Assembly (NCBI RefSeq): GCF_900095865.1
Contig: NZ_FMIZ01000007.1
Location: 434,001-498,000 of the forward strand
Source of the DNA: Massilioclostridium coli
Lineage (GTDB): Bacteria > Bacillota > Clostridia > Oscillospirales > Ruminococcaceae
Length of the DNA: 64,000 nt
Direction of reading: 5' to 3'
Positions 8,670 through 17,280 of this stretch are shown piece after piece. Positions within the stretch are counted from its first letter, which is position 1. Every line of letters starts with the position of its first letter. Both the position numbers and the translations under genes were made by a program. Under the pieces are notes generated by a model. The model made no database searches and was not told where the DNA came from. It worked only from the letters and a program-made list of their open reading frames with translations.

Positions 8670-9272
8670 ACTGTCCAATGTAGTCATCTCAGCCTTAAAA
8701 AGTTTTTATTTCGTAGCGGAGTTTTGAAAAAATACTTTGTAATCGTTTGTAAGAAACTCAATAGTATAGACTACTGATTTATTGGTAGGTGTGATATGCA
8801 GCAAATAAGATGGCGATTGCTTTATTTGGTAAAACGGTTGTAGACTAACTGTTAATTATGTAATTTAGATAATATGGTAACCAATACTCGCAATAAAGAA
8901 CAAGGCAAAATTGAAACTGCTGAGTTAATATATATTTTTTCGAGATAAAATTTAAATTTATAAAGAGATGGTATTATAAATTTAAATAAATATTGGAATA
9001 TTGTTATAAAATAGTAATCTGTGTAAGGTTTGAGCGATATACGGTAGGAAAGAGGAGTTACTGTAATAGGAAAACCAATAGATTTAGAGTGGTTATTTTT
9101 TAATACATTTTAAATCAGTGAGGTCAGCTATATTTATTGGTATTTCATATCGGTTTATAAAAATGTTGAACGGGAGAAAAAATAAGTGCAATGATAAAAT
9201 ATTACAAATTACTATAACTAGAAAAGAGTAAATGGTTTTCCCCGATATTTTTACTTTTTTTCTGGGAAAGGC
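8670..9272. other. AT-rich intergenic stretch with no gene seen
   Basis: About 600 bases of very AT-rich sequence between a strong terminator and the promoter of the carboxyltransferase operon. There is no ORF with a credible start, no tRNA and no strong hairpin. A short open stretch near 9060-9110 reads VIGKPIDLEWLF and follows a GAGGAG-like site but lacks a normal start codon; it may be a relic. Confidence 0.4.
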
Positions 9273-9301
9273 TTGTTATTTTTATCACATTAAGGTATAA
9301 T
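9273..9301 (+). promoter_or_regulatory. Promoter of the carboxyltransferase-biotin operon
   Basis: TTGTTA (9273-9278), a 17-nt spacer and a perfect TATAAT (9296-9301). It leaves a leader of about 110 nt before the first gene, long enough to hold a control element, though no known riboswitch was recognised. Confidence 0.65.
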
Positions 9302-9419
9302 ATTTAATAGTTAAAATGGCGAAGAATGGCGTTTTATATTAAGATTCTATTGGAATTTTAAAAGAATTGCCACCATTCGTATTTATAGTGTTAGAAAATT
9401 TTAGAATGGAGGAACAAAA

Positions 9420-10841
9420 ATGAGTTCAGAAATCAAAATGCAGAAGCTCGCTGATTTCCGGAAAAAAATGAATGAAACCGCTCCAGCCAAAGAAAGATTA
9501 GCCTCTTTGTTTGATGAAAGCAGTTTTGTTGAACTGGACGCATTTGCTACTGCCGCTGACGGCCAAGCTTGCGGTGTTGTAACAGGCTATGGTTATGTTG
9601 ATGGGAACCCTGTTTATGCGTTTTCTCAAGATATTACAGCAGAGTCCGGTGCGGTTACAGCAGCCCACGCTAAAAAAATTAAAAAAATCTATGATTTGGC
9701 AGCAAAAACTGGTTCTCCAGTAGTTGGTATTTATGATTCCAACGGCGCTAAATTAACCGAGGGGATGGATGCCCTGGGCGCTTATGGCGAAATTATGCTG
9801 GCAGTAAATAACCTTTCCGGCGTTGTTCCTCAAATTTCTTTGGTATTAGGTACTTGTGCAGGAAATATGGCAATGATCGCATGCAGCGCTGACGTTGTGA
9901 TTATGTCTGAAAAAGCAGAATTCTTTTTAACAGCACCATTTACAGCTGCCGCCAATGGGGAAGATGCTGCCTTGGCTGGTACTGCAAAAGCAGCAGAAGC
10001 TTCCGGTGCGGTTCATTTGGTAGCTGCTGATGACGCTGCCGCAATCGAATCTGCGCGTAAAGTGATTGGTATGTTACCATCCAATAACCTTTCTATCGCT
10101 CCAATTTTTGATTTTGCTGCAAACGAAGTTGCTGTTACAGCAAATAGTTCCGCAAAAGAAGTAATCAATGCTGTTGCTGACGTAGATAGTCTGGTAGAAT
10201 TACAGCCTGGGTTTGGGGCTTGTATGGTTACTGCTTTGGCTACCATTGCCGGCAATCCAGTTGGTGTGGTAGCAACTGATAAATCCACTCCAATTTGTGC
10301 AGCAGGTGCAAATAAAGCAGCCCGTTTTGTGCGTTTTTGTGATGCCTTTAACTTACCAATTGTGACCTTTGTAGATACCAAAGGATTTGAAGTTTCCTTG
10401 GCGACAGAATTGGCTGGAAGCATCCGTGAAATGGCGAAATTAGCCCATGCTTATGCAGAGGCAACTACCGCTAAAGTAAGTGTTGTAACAGGAGAAGCTT
10501 ACGGACCTGCTTATACCATGTTAGCTGGTAAAAGTTCCAACGCAGATGTTGCAGTTGCTTGGGCTGGCGCATCGATTTCCGCTTTAAAACCAGAAACATC
10601 AGTAGAACTGCTATGGCATGAAAAACTGGCAGGAGCAAAAAACCTATCCGCTGCTAGAGCTGAACTGGTAGAAGAATATAAAAACACTTTGGCTTCTCCT
10701 TTTGAAGCTGCAAAAGATGGCTATTTAGATAACGTAATTTTGCCAGAAGAAACCAGAAACACAGTAATTTGTGCTTTGGATATGTTGGCAGGGAAACGCG
10801 TATCTAAATTACCAAAAAAACATGGTAACATGCCACTGTAA
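9420..10841 (+). CDS. Acyl-CoA carboxyltransferase, 12S/MmdA-like, divergent
   Basis: A 473-aa carboxyltransferase with two crotonase-like halves, related to methylmalonyl-CoA decarboxylase alpha, propionyl-CoA carboxylase beta and the transcarboxylase 12S subunit. It should move a carboxyl group between an acyl-CoA and biotin. The C-terminal half is clear: ANKAARFVRFCDAFNLPIVT, then FVDTKGFE and AYAEATTAKVSVVTGEAYGP. The protein is shorter than the usual roughly 510-520 aa. Its glycine motifs are altered: NGAKLTEG where SGGARIQEG is usual, and AYGPAY where AYGGAY is usual. The acyl-CoA substrate is therefore uncertain. GGAGG lies 8 nt upstream. It is first in an operon with the biotin carrier and the OadA-like protein. 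Confidence 0.8.
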   Translation: MSSEIKMQKLADFRKKMNETAPAKERLASLFDESSFVELDAFATAADGQACGVVTGYGYVDGNPVYAFSQDITAESGAVTAAHAKKIKKIYDLAAKTGSPVVGIYDSNGAKLTEGMDALGAYGEIMLAVNNLSGVVPQISLVLGTCAGNMAMIACSADVVIMSEKAEFFLTAPFTAAANGEDAALAGTAKAAEASGAVHLVAADDAAAIESARKVIGMLPSNNLSIAPIFDFAANEVAVTANSSAKEVINAVADVDSLVELQPGFGACMVTALATIAGNPVGVVATDKSTPICAAGANKAARFVRFCDAFNLPIVTFVDTKGFEVSLATELAGSIREMAKLAHAYAEATTAKVSVVTGEAYGPAYTMLAGKSSNADVAVAWAGASISALKPETSVELLWHEKLAGAKNLSAARAELVEEYKNTLASPFEAAKDGYLDNVILPEETRNTVICALDMLAGKRVSKLPKKHGNMPL

Positions 10842-10889
10842 TAGAATGGCTTTGAATAAATTTGAACTTGATTTATGGAGGAATTTCTA

Positions 10890-11267
10890 ATGAAAAGATT
10901 TAATATCACTGTAAATGGTACTGCATATGATGTAACTGTTGATGAAGTGGCAGCAGGTGCTGCACCAGCTCCAGCTCCAAAAGCTGCTGCTCCTGCACCA
11001 GCTCCAGCGGCTGCACCAACTCCAGCTCCAGCAGCTGCACCAGCAAAAGGAGAAGGTGCTGAAGTAAACGCTCCAATGCCAGGTACTATCTTAGATGTAA
11101 AAGTAGCACAAGGCGCTACTGTAAAAGCTGGTGATGTTATTGTTATTTTGGAAGCAATGAAAATGGAAAATGAAATTGTTGCTCCTGTTGACGGTACAGT
11201 ATCTTCTATTCTGGTAAATAAAGGAGACACTGTTAACTCCAACGATGTTATTGCTACAATTGCTTAA
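10890..11267 (+). CDS. Biotin carboxyl carrier protein
   Basis: A 125-aa biotin carrier. A short N-terminal strand region is followed by an Ala-Pro hinge (residues 21-52) and a biotinyl domain with the modification site EAMKMEN, biotinylated at Lys91. The hinge lets biotin swing between two active sites, here the CoA carboxyltransferase before it and the OadA-like one after it, or a membrane decarboxylase. An in-frame ATG 15 nt earlier overlaps the GGAGG site; ATG 10890, 8 nt after GGAGG, is the better start. It resembles the transcarboxylase 1.3S subunit and the GcdC/MmdC carriers. Confidence 0.92.
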   Translation: MKRFNITVNGTAYDVTVDEVAAGAAPAPAPKAAAPAPAPAAAPTPAPAAAPAKGEGAEVNAPMPGTILDVKVAQGATVKAGDVIVILEAMKMENEIVAPVDGTVSSILVNKGDTVNSNDVIATIA

Positions 11268-11286
11268 TTAATAAGGAGGGGAAACA

Positions 11287-12684
11287 ATGGCAAAGGTTAA
11301 AATTACAGAAACCGTTTTGCGTGATGCCCACCAGTCTTTGATCGCTACTCGTATGAGACTTGATGAAATGCTTCCTATTTTAGGTAAGATGGATAAGGTA
11401 GGATTCCATTCCTGTGAGGTTTGGGGTGGGGCTACTTTTGACGCTTGCTTGAGATTCTTAGATGAAGACCCATGGGAAAGATTACGTGTGATTAGACGTG
11501 AAATGCCAAATACAAAACTGCAAATGTTGTTCCGTGGCCAGAATATGTTAGGTTACCGTCACTATGCGGATGATGTTTTGGAATATTTTGTACAACGTTC
11601 TATTGCAAACGGAATTGATATTATTCGTATTTTTGATGCGTTAAACGATATTAAAAACTTGAGAACCGCAATTAAAGCCGCTAAAAAAGAAGGCGCACAT
11701 GCACAGGTTGCAATTTCCTATACTTTGGGTGAAGTATTTACCCATGAGTATTATATGAATTATGCAAAACAGATTGAATCCGAAGGCGCTGACTCTATCT
11801 GTATCAAAGATATGGCTGCTCTGTTAACTCCATATGAGGCAGCTTCTTTGGTTAAAGATTTAAAATCCGCGGTTAAAATTCCAATCCAGCTGCATACCCA
11901 CTATACTTCTGGTTTGGCTTCCATGTGTATCATGAAAGCAGTAGAAGCTGGCGTGGATATTGTGGATACTGCAATGTCCCCATTGGCGCTGGGTACTTCT
12001 CATGCTCCAACAGAATCCATTGTTGCCGCATTCCAGGGCACAGAATATGATACCGGCTTGGATTTGGTACTGTTGAGTGAAATCCGCGATTATTTCATGA
12101 CTTTAAGACAGAAATACCTGGATTCCGGTCTGTTGGATCCAAAGATGTTGGCTACCGATGTAAATGCTTTGATTTACCAGGTTCCAGGTGGTATGTTATC
12201 CAATCTGTTATCCCAATTGAAACAAGCTGGAAAAGAAGATCAATTGACCGATGTATTAAAAGAAGTACCAAGAGTGCGTGCTGATTCCGGTATGCCTCCA
12301 CTGGTAACACCAACCTCTCAGATTGTAGGGACACAGGCTGTATTCAATGTAATCATGGGCGAACGCTATAAAATGGTTACAAAAGAGTTTAAAGGTCTGG
12401 TTCGTGGTGAATATGGTACAACTCCATGCCCAATTGATCCAAAATTCAGAGAAAAAATCTGTGGCGGGGAAGAACCTATCACTTGCCGTCCTGCTGATCT
12501 GTTGGAACCAGAATTGGATAAATTGAGAAAAGAATGCGCAGAATGGACAGAACAAGAAGAAGACGTATTGAGCTATGCTCAGTTTGGACAAGTTGCTACA
12601 AAGTTCTTTGAAAACCGCCGCAATAAAAAATATGGTATTGATGGTGATCACTTGGATGCAGCAAATAAAGTTCATCCAGTATAA
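11287..12684 (+). CDS. oadA: Oxaloacetate decarboxylase alpha / 5S-type carboxyltransferase
   Basis: A 465-aa carboxyltransferase that moves CO2 between biotin and pyruvate or oxaloacetate. The HMGL-like TIM barrel starts with the metal-site region LRDAHQSLIATRMR. It continues with the lysine carbamylation region SICIKDMAALLTP near residue 180 and the metal ligands in QLHTHYTSG near 205. A conserved PYC/OADA region follows from about 300. There is no fused biotinyl domain, so it relies on the separate carrier. It could act as oxaloacetate decarboxylase alpha, as the transcarboxylase 5S subunit, or as pyruvate carboxylase subunit B. AAGGAGGGG precedes the start. Confidence 0.93.
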   Translation: MAKVKITETVLRDAHQSLIATRMRLDEMLPILGKMDKVGFHSCEVWGGATFDACLRFLDEDPWERLRVIRREMPNTKLQMLFRGQNMLGYRHYADDVLEYFVQRSIANGIDIIRIFDALNDIKNLRTAIKAAKKEGAHAQVAISYTLGEVFTHEYYMNYAKQIESEGADSICIKDMAALLTPYEAASLVKDLKSAVKIPIQLHTHYTSGLASMCIMKAVEAGVDIVDTAMSPLALGTSHAPTESIVAAFQGTEYDTGLDLVLLSEIRDYFMTLRQKYLDSGLLDPKMLATDVNALIYQVPGGMLSNLLSQLKQAGKEDQLTDVLKEVPRVRADSGMPPLVTPTSQIVGTQAVFNVIMGERYKMVTKEFKGLVRGEYGTTPCPIDPKFREKICGGEEPITCRPADLLEPELDKLRKECAEWTEQEEDVLSYAQFGQVATKFFENRRNKKYGIDGDHLDAANKVHPV

Positions 12685-12695
12685 TATTGCAAACC

Positions 12696-12728
12696 AAAAC
12701 CCTGAACAAATTTTGTTCAGGGTTTTTT
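12696..12728 (+). terminator. Intrinsic terminator after oadA
   Basis: AACCCTGAAC pairs with GTTCAGGGTT around a 7-nt loop and runs into a T-tract. Confidence 0.9.
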
Positions 12729-12730
12729 CT

Positions 12731-12876
12731 ATGGTGTCTTTTGATGTGGAAAAACCCCATTTTTACTGGGGAAAGAAAAAGAGTATACAACAATGATAAG
12801 GGAGAACTTTATGTGAACTGAAAAGGAAAAGTCAGTACAAAAAGGATAGCGAAGTTTTAAAATAGTACTATTTTTG
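12731..12876. repeat. Degenerate dispersed repeat, copy A
   Basis: This stretch resembles 63422-63532. Shared blocks in the same order are TGTCTTTxGATxTGGAAAAA, TAAGGGAGAxCTTTA, AxCTGAAAAGGA, GATAG and ATAGTxCTATTTTTG. Copy A has extra bases in its middle. It codes for nothing obvious in either copy. Confidence 0.5.
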
Positions 12877-12929
12877 TCCCGTTTACAGAGAGCAGTGCAT
12901 GTAATGCAATATCACCCATTATTGGGGTA

Positions 12930-13004
12930 AAACCAGTAGCAGATCCTTTTAGAGGATGCAAGCTACCGATTCATCGGTTCAAGCAGTGGTCTTGATGCTG
13001 GTTT
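12930..13004. other. Candidate branched RNA structure upstream of the ABC genes
   Basis: AAACCAG (12930-12936) pairs with CTGGTTT (12998-13004). Between them sit ATCC/GGAT and ACCGA-TTCA-TCGGT hairpins. The surrounding 500-nt gap otherwise shows no gene. It matches no riboswitch I know; it could be a small RNA, a leader or a remnant of a hairpin-rich mobile repeat. Confidence 0.3.
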
Positions 13005-13229
13005 ATATATGATAGCTAATAATAAAAATCAAAAATGAAATTTCTAAACGACATTTTTGTAATTATATAGTATACAATATAACGAATTTTTGTTTAAAAA
13101 TTTACAATTTCATAAAGAAATATACGAGAGTTCATGAATTATTTTTGAAAAAAAGATAAATAGATTACCTTAATATGCTATAATAACATAAAGAAGAACT
13201 CAGTTTTTGAGGTTGAAGGAGCGGATAAA

Positions 13230-13931
13230 ATGTCATTTGTCACATTTAAAGAGGTAACGAAACTGTATCGAATGGGTGAAACTACCATAGCCGCAGCAGA
13301 TGGCATTACATTTGAAATAGAAAAAGGGGAATTTGTCATTATTGTTGGCCCTAGTGGGGCAGGAAAAACCACAGTATTAAATATGTTGGGCGGTATGGAT
13401 ACTTGTACAGGGGGAACCATTGTCTTAGATGGAAAACAGATCAGCAATTATACGCCAAAACAATTGATTGAATACCGCAGGTATGATATTGGGTTTGTAT
13501 TCCAATTTTATAATTTGGTGCAGAATTTAACTGCGTTGGAAAACGTAGAGCTGGCTTCCCAAATCTGCAAAAATCCTTTGGATGCCCGTCAAGTATTAGA
13601 AGAAGTTGGATTATCGCACCGTATGAATAACTTTCCAGCGCAACTTTCCGGTGGAGAGCAGCAACGTGTTGCTATCGCCCGTGCATTGGCAAAAAATCCA
13701 AAATTATTACTGTGTGATGAACCAACGGGGGCATTGGACTATAAAACAGGGAAGGCAATTTTAAAACTGTTACAGGATACCTGTCGGAACACTGGCAGAA
13801 CCGTAATTGTCATTACCCATAACCAGGCATTTACCGCTTTGGCTGACCGTATTATTAAAATTAACAGCGGGAAAGTGGTGGACATGCAATTAAACCCAAA
13901 TCCAGTTTCCGCAGAAAGGATTGAGTGGTAG
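13230..13931 (+). CDS. ABC transporter ATP-binding protein (MacB/LolD-like)
   Basis: A 233-aa ATPase subunit of the MacB/LolD/FtsE group. It has Walker [10 protein letters not shown] near residue 40, Q-loop FVFQFYNLV near 90, signature [15 protein letters not shown] near 138, Walker [13 protein letters not shown] near 160, and H-loop ITHNQ near 193. The group powers mechanotransmission-type exporters and partners with FtsX-like permeases; the next gene is one, starting 2 nt after this stop. A TATAAT box at 13179-13184 with a poor -35 may be its promoter. The cargo is unknown; antimicrobial peptides or envelope signals are usual. Confidence 0.92.
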   Translation: MSFVTFKEVTKLYRMGETTIAAADGITFEIEKGEFVIIVGPSGAGKTTVLNMLGGMDTCTGGTIVLDGKQISNYTPKQLIEYRRYDIGFVFQFYNLVQNLTALENVELASQICKNPLDARQVLEEVGLSHRMNNFPAQLSGGEQQRVAIARALAKNPKLLLCDEPTGALDYKTGKAILKLLQDTCRNTGRTVIVITHNQAFTALADRIIKINSGKVVDMQLNPNPVSAERIEW

Positions 13932-13932
13932 G

Positions 13933-16900
13933 ATGAGAACTAAGGCGTTTACAAAAGAAATACGCCGTTCTATCACACGCTCTATGAGCCGTTTCTGGGC
14001 CATATTTATTATCGTGGCATTGGGAGCGGGGTTTTATGCGTCTTTGCGTAGTATAGCGCCTGATATGCGGCTGACGATTGACCATTATTTTGATGAACAG
14101 CATGTGATGGATCTTCATGGAATTTCTACCATGGGGTTTACAGATGGCGACATTGAAGCATTGGAATCCTTGGAGGAAATCGACCAGGTGATGCCGGCTT
14201 ATACAGTGGATGTTAACAGTAAAATTGACCAAAAAGATACTGTCATCCGGGTGCATTCCCTTGCAGAGGATTTTCAAGATGAGGATAGCATGAACCGTCC
14301 TATTTTGACGGATGGACGCTGGCCAGAAAAAGGTGGGGAATGTGTTATTAGTACCAATACGATGTATTCCACAGAAGAATTATTGGGGAAAACCATAACC
14401 GTCACCAATCCTGATCAGGATTTAAATGAGGTCTTAAATCATACAGAGTTTCAAGTTGTTGGGATTGTGGAATCCCCTTACTATATTTCTTTTTCCCTAG
14501 GTAGTTCGGATATTGGCAGCGGTACGCTAGATCAATTTATGTACGTACTTTCAGATAATTTTAACCAGCCAGCCTATACTGAAATTTTTATGACAGTAAA
14601 TGGAGCAGCTGAGCTTTCCGCTTTTACAGAAGAATACGATGATCTAGTGGAACAAGCAGCGAATAAAGTGGAAGAGTTGGCGAAAGAACGGACGCTGATT
14701 CGTTTAGAAGAAATCAAACAGGAAGCACAGCAAACATTGGATCAGCAAAAAGCTGAATTTAATCAAACAAAACAGGATACAGAGGCGCAGCTAGCACAAG
14801 CAAGGCAACAGTTAGAATCTGGAGACCAGGAATTACAAACCCAAAAAGACAATCTGGAAAGCGCCAAAAAACAGATTGATGATCATTCCGACCAGCTTTA
14901 TCAAGGGCAAATGGAATATATTGATGGGGTTTTTCAATTTTATGATACAAAGGATGAAGTGTATCGACAGTTGGATGACGCTCAGGCTGAATTGGATCGG
15001 TCAGAATCAGAACTTAATAGCCATTCCACTGAAATTGTGGTTGCACGGGGTTCTATTGATGTTTTAACAAAGGTTAAAGAGGGAATCCAGAAACAAATAG
15101 ATCAAGCAAATCAGACAGGTAATACTGAGTTAGCGGCCCAGTTGCAACAAACAGCGGATTCTTTGGAAAACAAGATTGTGGAATTACAAACACAGGTTGA
15201 CCAATATGACCAAGCAACAGCCCAGATTGAACAGGGAAAACAGTTGTTGGCCAAGCAGCGGGCTGATGCGGATGCACAGTTTTCTGGTGCAAAACAAGAA
15301 CTGCAAACTTCAAAAGACCAATTGAGTTCCGCAAATTCTCAGCTGGATCAGGCAAAACAACTTTATGAAAGTGGAGCTGGACAGATTGAATCCGCGGAAG
15401 CAGAATTGACTTCTGGTTGGGAAGAATACAACGCCAACGCGGAAAAAGCACAATCGGAATTTCAGGCGGCTCAAGCAAAACTGGACGAGGCACAGCGGCA
15501 AATTGATAGCATTGTAGAACCGGAATGGTATGTATTGGACCGCCATACCAACGTAGGGTTTGCCAGCTTTGAAGGCGATGCGGATCGTTTTGACTCGTTG
15601 TCCAAAGTATTCCCCATTATCTTTTTCTTGGTGGCAGCACTGGTTGCATTAACAACGATGACCCGTATGGTAGAAGAAGAGCGTGTAGTGATTGGCACTT
15701 ACAAAGCCCTGGGCTATAGTAACCTTAAAATTATGTCCAAATACTTGATTTATGCGGCTTTGGCGACAGTTTTAGGCAGTGTTGTGGGGATTATTGTTTG
15801 TTCGAAGGTATTGCCTGTTGTATGTTGGAATTCTTATCGGATTTTATACACTGCACCGGGGATTATTGCTCCAATCTCGCTGAAATTTTCCCTGATAGGA
15901 GGTTTCGCTGCGGCATTGTGTACATTGGGGGCTACCTTCTTTGCATGCCGTTCCTCCTTGTCCGAAACACCAGCTTCTTTGATGCTTCCCAAGGCGCCTA
16001 AGGCCGGAAAGCGTATTTTACTGGAACGGATTACACCTATTTGGTCCCATCTCAGCTTTTCCCATAAAGTAACCGCAAGGAACTTATTCCGGTATAAAAA
16101 ACGCCTTTTTATGACAGTAATTGGAATAGCGGGATGTACCGCCTTACTTCTGACTGGCTTTGGTGTAAAGGATTCTGTTTCCGGTGTCATAGACAATCAA
16201 TATGGTAAAATTTATCATTATGATATGACGATTTCTTTAAAAGATGAAGTCAGTCAGGAAACAAGGGAGAAACTACAGGATGCGGAGTATTTTTCTACCT
16301 ATCTTCCCATTTATAGCAAGGCAATGGAGCTTACTGAGAATAATACCACATTAAATGTAAATTTATTGATACCAGAACAAACGGATAAATTGACAGATAT
16401 GGTTACGTTACAGACTCGTCTTGGGAAAAAAGAAGTAGAATTTAACCAGGATTCTGTAGTAATTACAGAAAAAATGTCCAAACTGTTTGATCTGGGGGTT
16501 GGAGATAAAATTCATCTGGAAAACAGCCAAAATCAGCAAAAGGAGTTTACCATTACTGGTGTTACAGAAAACTATGTTTCCCATTACATCTATATTGCGC
16601 CTGAGCTATATGAAGACACAATGGGGGAATTGCCAGCAAACAATCAGGTTTTAGCAATTTGCGCTTCTGATGATGAACAAGAGCATGAAAAAATTTCGGA
16701 GGATTTATTGCAGCAGCCTGATATCAGTACGGTACAGTTTTTGGATAATATTAGCCAACAGTTCGCGAAAACAATTCAAAGCCTTGATTATGTTATTTTA
16801 GTATTGATTATTTGCGCAGGATTATTGGCATTTGTCGTACTATACAACCTGACCAACATTAATATTACAGAACGACAGAGGGAACTGGCAACTATAAAAG

Positions 16901-17184
16901 TGCTGGGGTTCTATGACCGTGAAGTAAGCGCCTATGTCTATCGGGAAACCACTTTGTTAACGATACTTGGGGTAGCAGTAGGGTTGGTATTTGGCGTATT
17001 CCTGCATCTGTTTGTCATTCAAACAGTGGAAGTGGATATGGTTATGTTTGGACGAACAGTTCACTTTATGAGTTACATCTATTCCATTTTATTAACCATT
17101 TTGTTCTCTATCTTGGTAAACTTGGTAATGTCCAGAAAATTAAAGAAAATTTCTATGGTAGAGAGTTTAAAATCAGTAGATTAA
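13933..17184 (+). CDS. FtsX-type ABC permease with long extracellular coiled coil
   Basis: A large permease (1083 aa) of the MacB/FtsX superfamily. A first transmembrane helix (about 22-42) precedes an extracellular domain. Residues about 240-540 form a long Gln/Glu/Lys/Ala-rich coiled coil. Two FtsX core modules follow, each with about three helices: near 560-690 (FFLVAALVALTTMTRMVEEE, then YKALGYS) and near 955-1083 (QRELATIKVLGFYDREVSAYV). Between them are another helix near 730 and a second extracellular domain. TTG 13921 is an alternative start, but ATG 13933 places AAAGGA at a more usable distance. The coiled coil is like those in Clostridial and Streptococcal permeases that extend through the wall. 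The substrate is unknown. Confidence 0.88.
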   Translation: MRTKAFTKEIRRSITRSMSRFWAIFIIVALGAGFYASLRSIAPDMRLTIDHYFDEQHVMDLHGISTMGFTDGDIEALESLEEIDQVMPAYTVDVNSKIDQKDTVIRVHSLAEDFQDEDSMNRPILTDGRWPEKGGECVISTNTMYSTEELLGKTITVTNPDQDLNEVLNHTEFQVVGIVESPYYISFSLGSSDIGSGTLDQFMYVLSDNFNQPAYTEIFMTVNGAAELSAFTEEYDDLVEQAANKVEELAKERTLIRLEEIKQEAQQTLDQQKAEFNQTKQDTEAQLAQARQQLESGDQELQTQKDNLESAKKQIDDHSDQLYQGQMEYIDGVFQFYDTKDEVYRQLDDAQAELDRSESELNSHSTEIVVARGSIDVLTKVKEGIQKQIDQANQTGNTELAAQLQQTADSLENKIVELQTQVDQYDQATAQIEQGKQLLAKQRADADAQFSGAKQELQTSKDQLSSANSQLDQAKQLYESGAGQIESAEAELTSGWEEYNANAEKAQSEFQAAQAKLDEAQRQIDSIVEPEWYVLDRHTNVGFASFEGDADRFDSLSKVFPIIFFLVAALVALTTMTRMVEEERVVIGTYKALGYSNLKIMSKYLIYAALATVLGSVVGIIVCSKVLPVVCWNSYRILYTAPGIIAPISLKFSLIGGFAAALCTLGATFFACRSSLSETPASLMLPKAPKAGKRILLERITPIWSHLSFSHKVTARNLFRYKKRLFMTVIGIAGCTALLLTGFGVKDSVSGVIDNQYGKIYHYDMTISLKDEVSQETREKLQDAEYFSTYLPIYSKAMELTENNTTLNVNLLIPEQTDKLTDMVTLQTRLGKKEVEFNQDSVVITEKMSKLFDLGVGDKIHLENSQNQQKEFTITGVTENYVSHYIYIAPELYEDTMGELPANNQVLAICASDDEQEHEKISEDLLQQPDISTVQFLDNISQQFAKTIQSLDYVILVLIICAGLLAFVVLYNLTNINITERQRELATIKVLGFYDREVSAYVYRETTLLTILGVAVGLVFGVFLHLFVIQTVEVDMVMFGRTVHFMSYIYSILLTILFSILVNLVMSRKLKKISMVESLKSVD

Positions 17185-17195
17185 TCAAAGTATCT

Positions 17196-17240
17196 AAAAA
17201 ACCGCTGTCCAGCCATTTCATTGAGGACAGCGGTTTTTTT
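17196..17240. terminator. Terminator between convergent permease and HAD genes
   Basis: AACCGCTGTCC pairs with GGACAGCGGTT around a 14-nt loop, with T7 on the plus side and A5 before the stem. It can act in both directions. Confidence 0.88.
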
Positions 17241-17280
17241 ATGTAGCATTAAATTCTATTAAAATTCAAAATGAGTTATA

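Noticed and set aside
10950-11045. Repeated GCTGCACCAGCTCCAG-like units considered as a DNA repeat
   Set aside because: They encode the normal Ala-Pro hinge of the biotin carrier.
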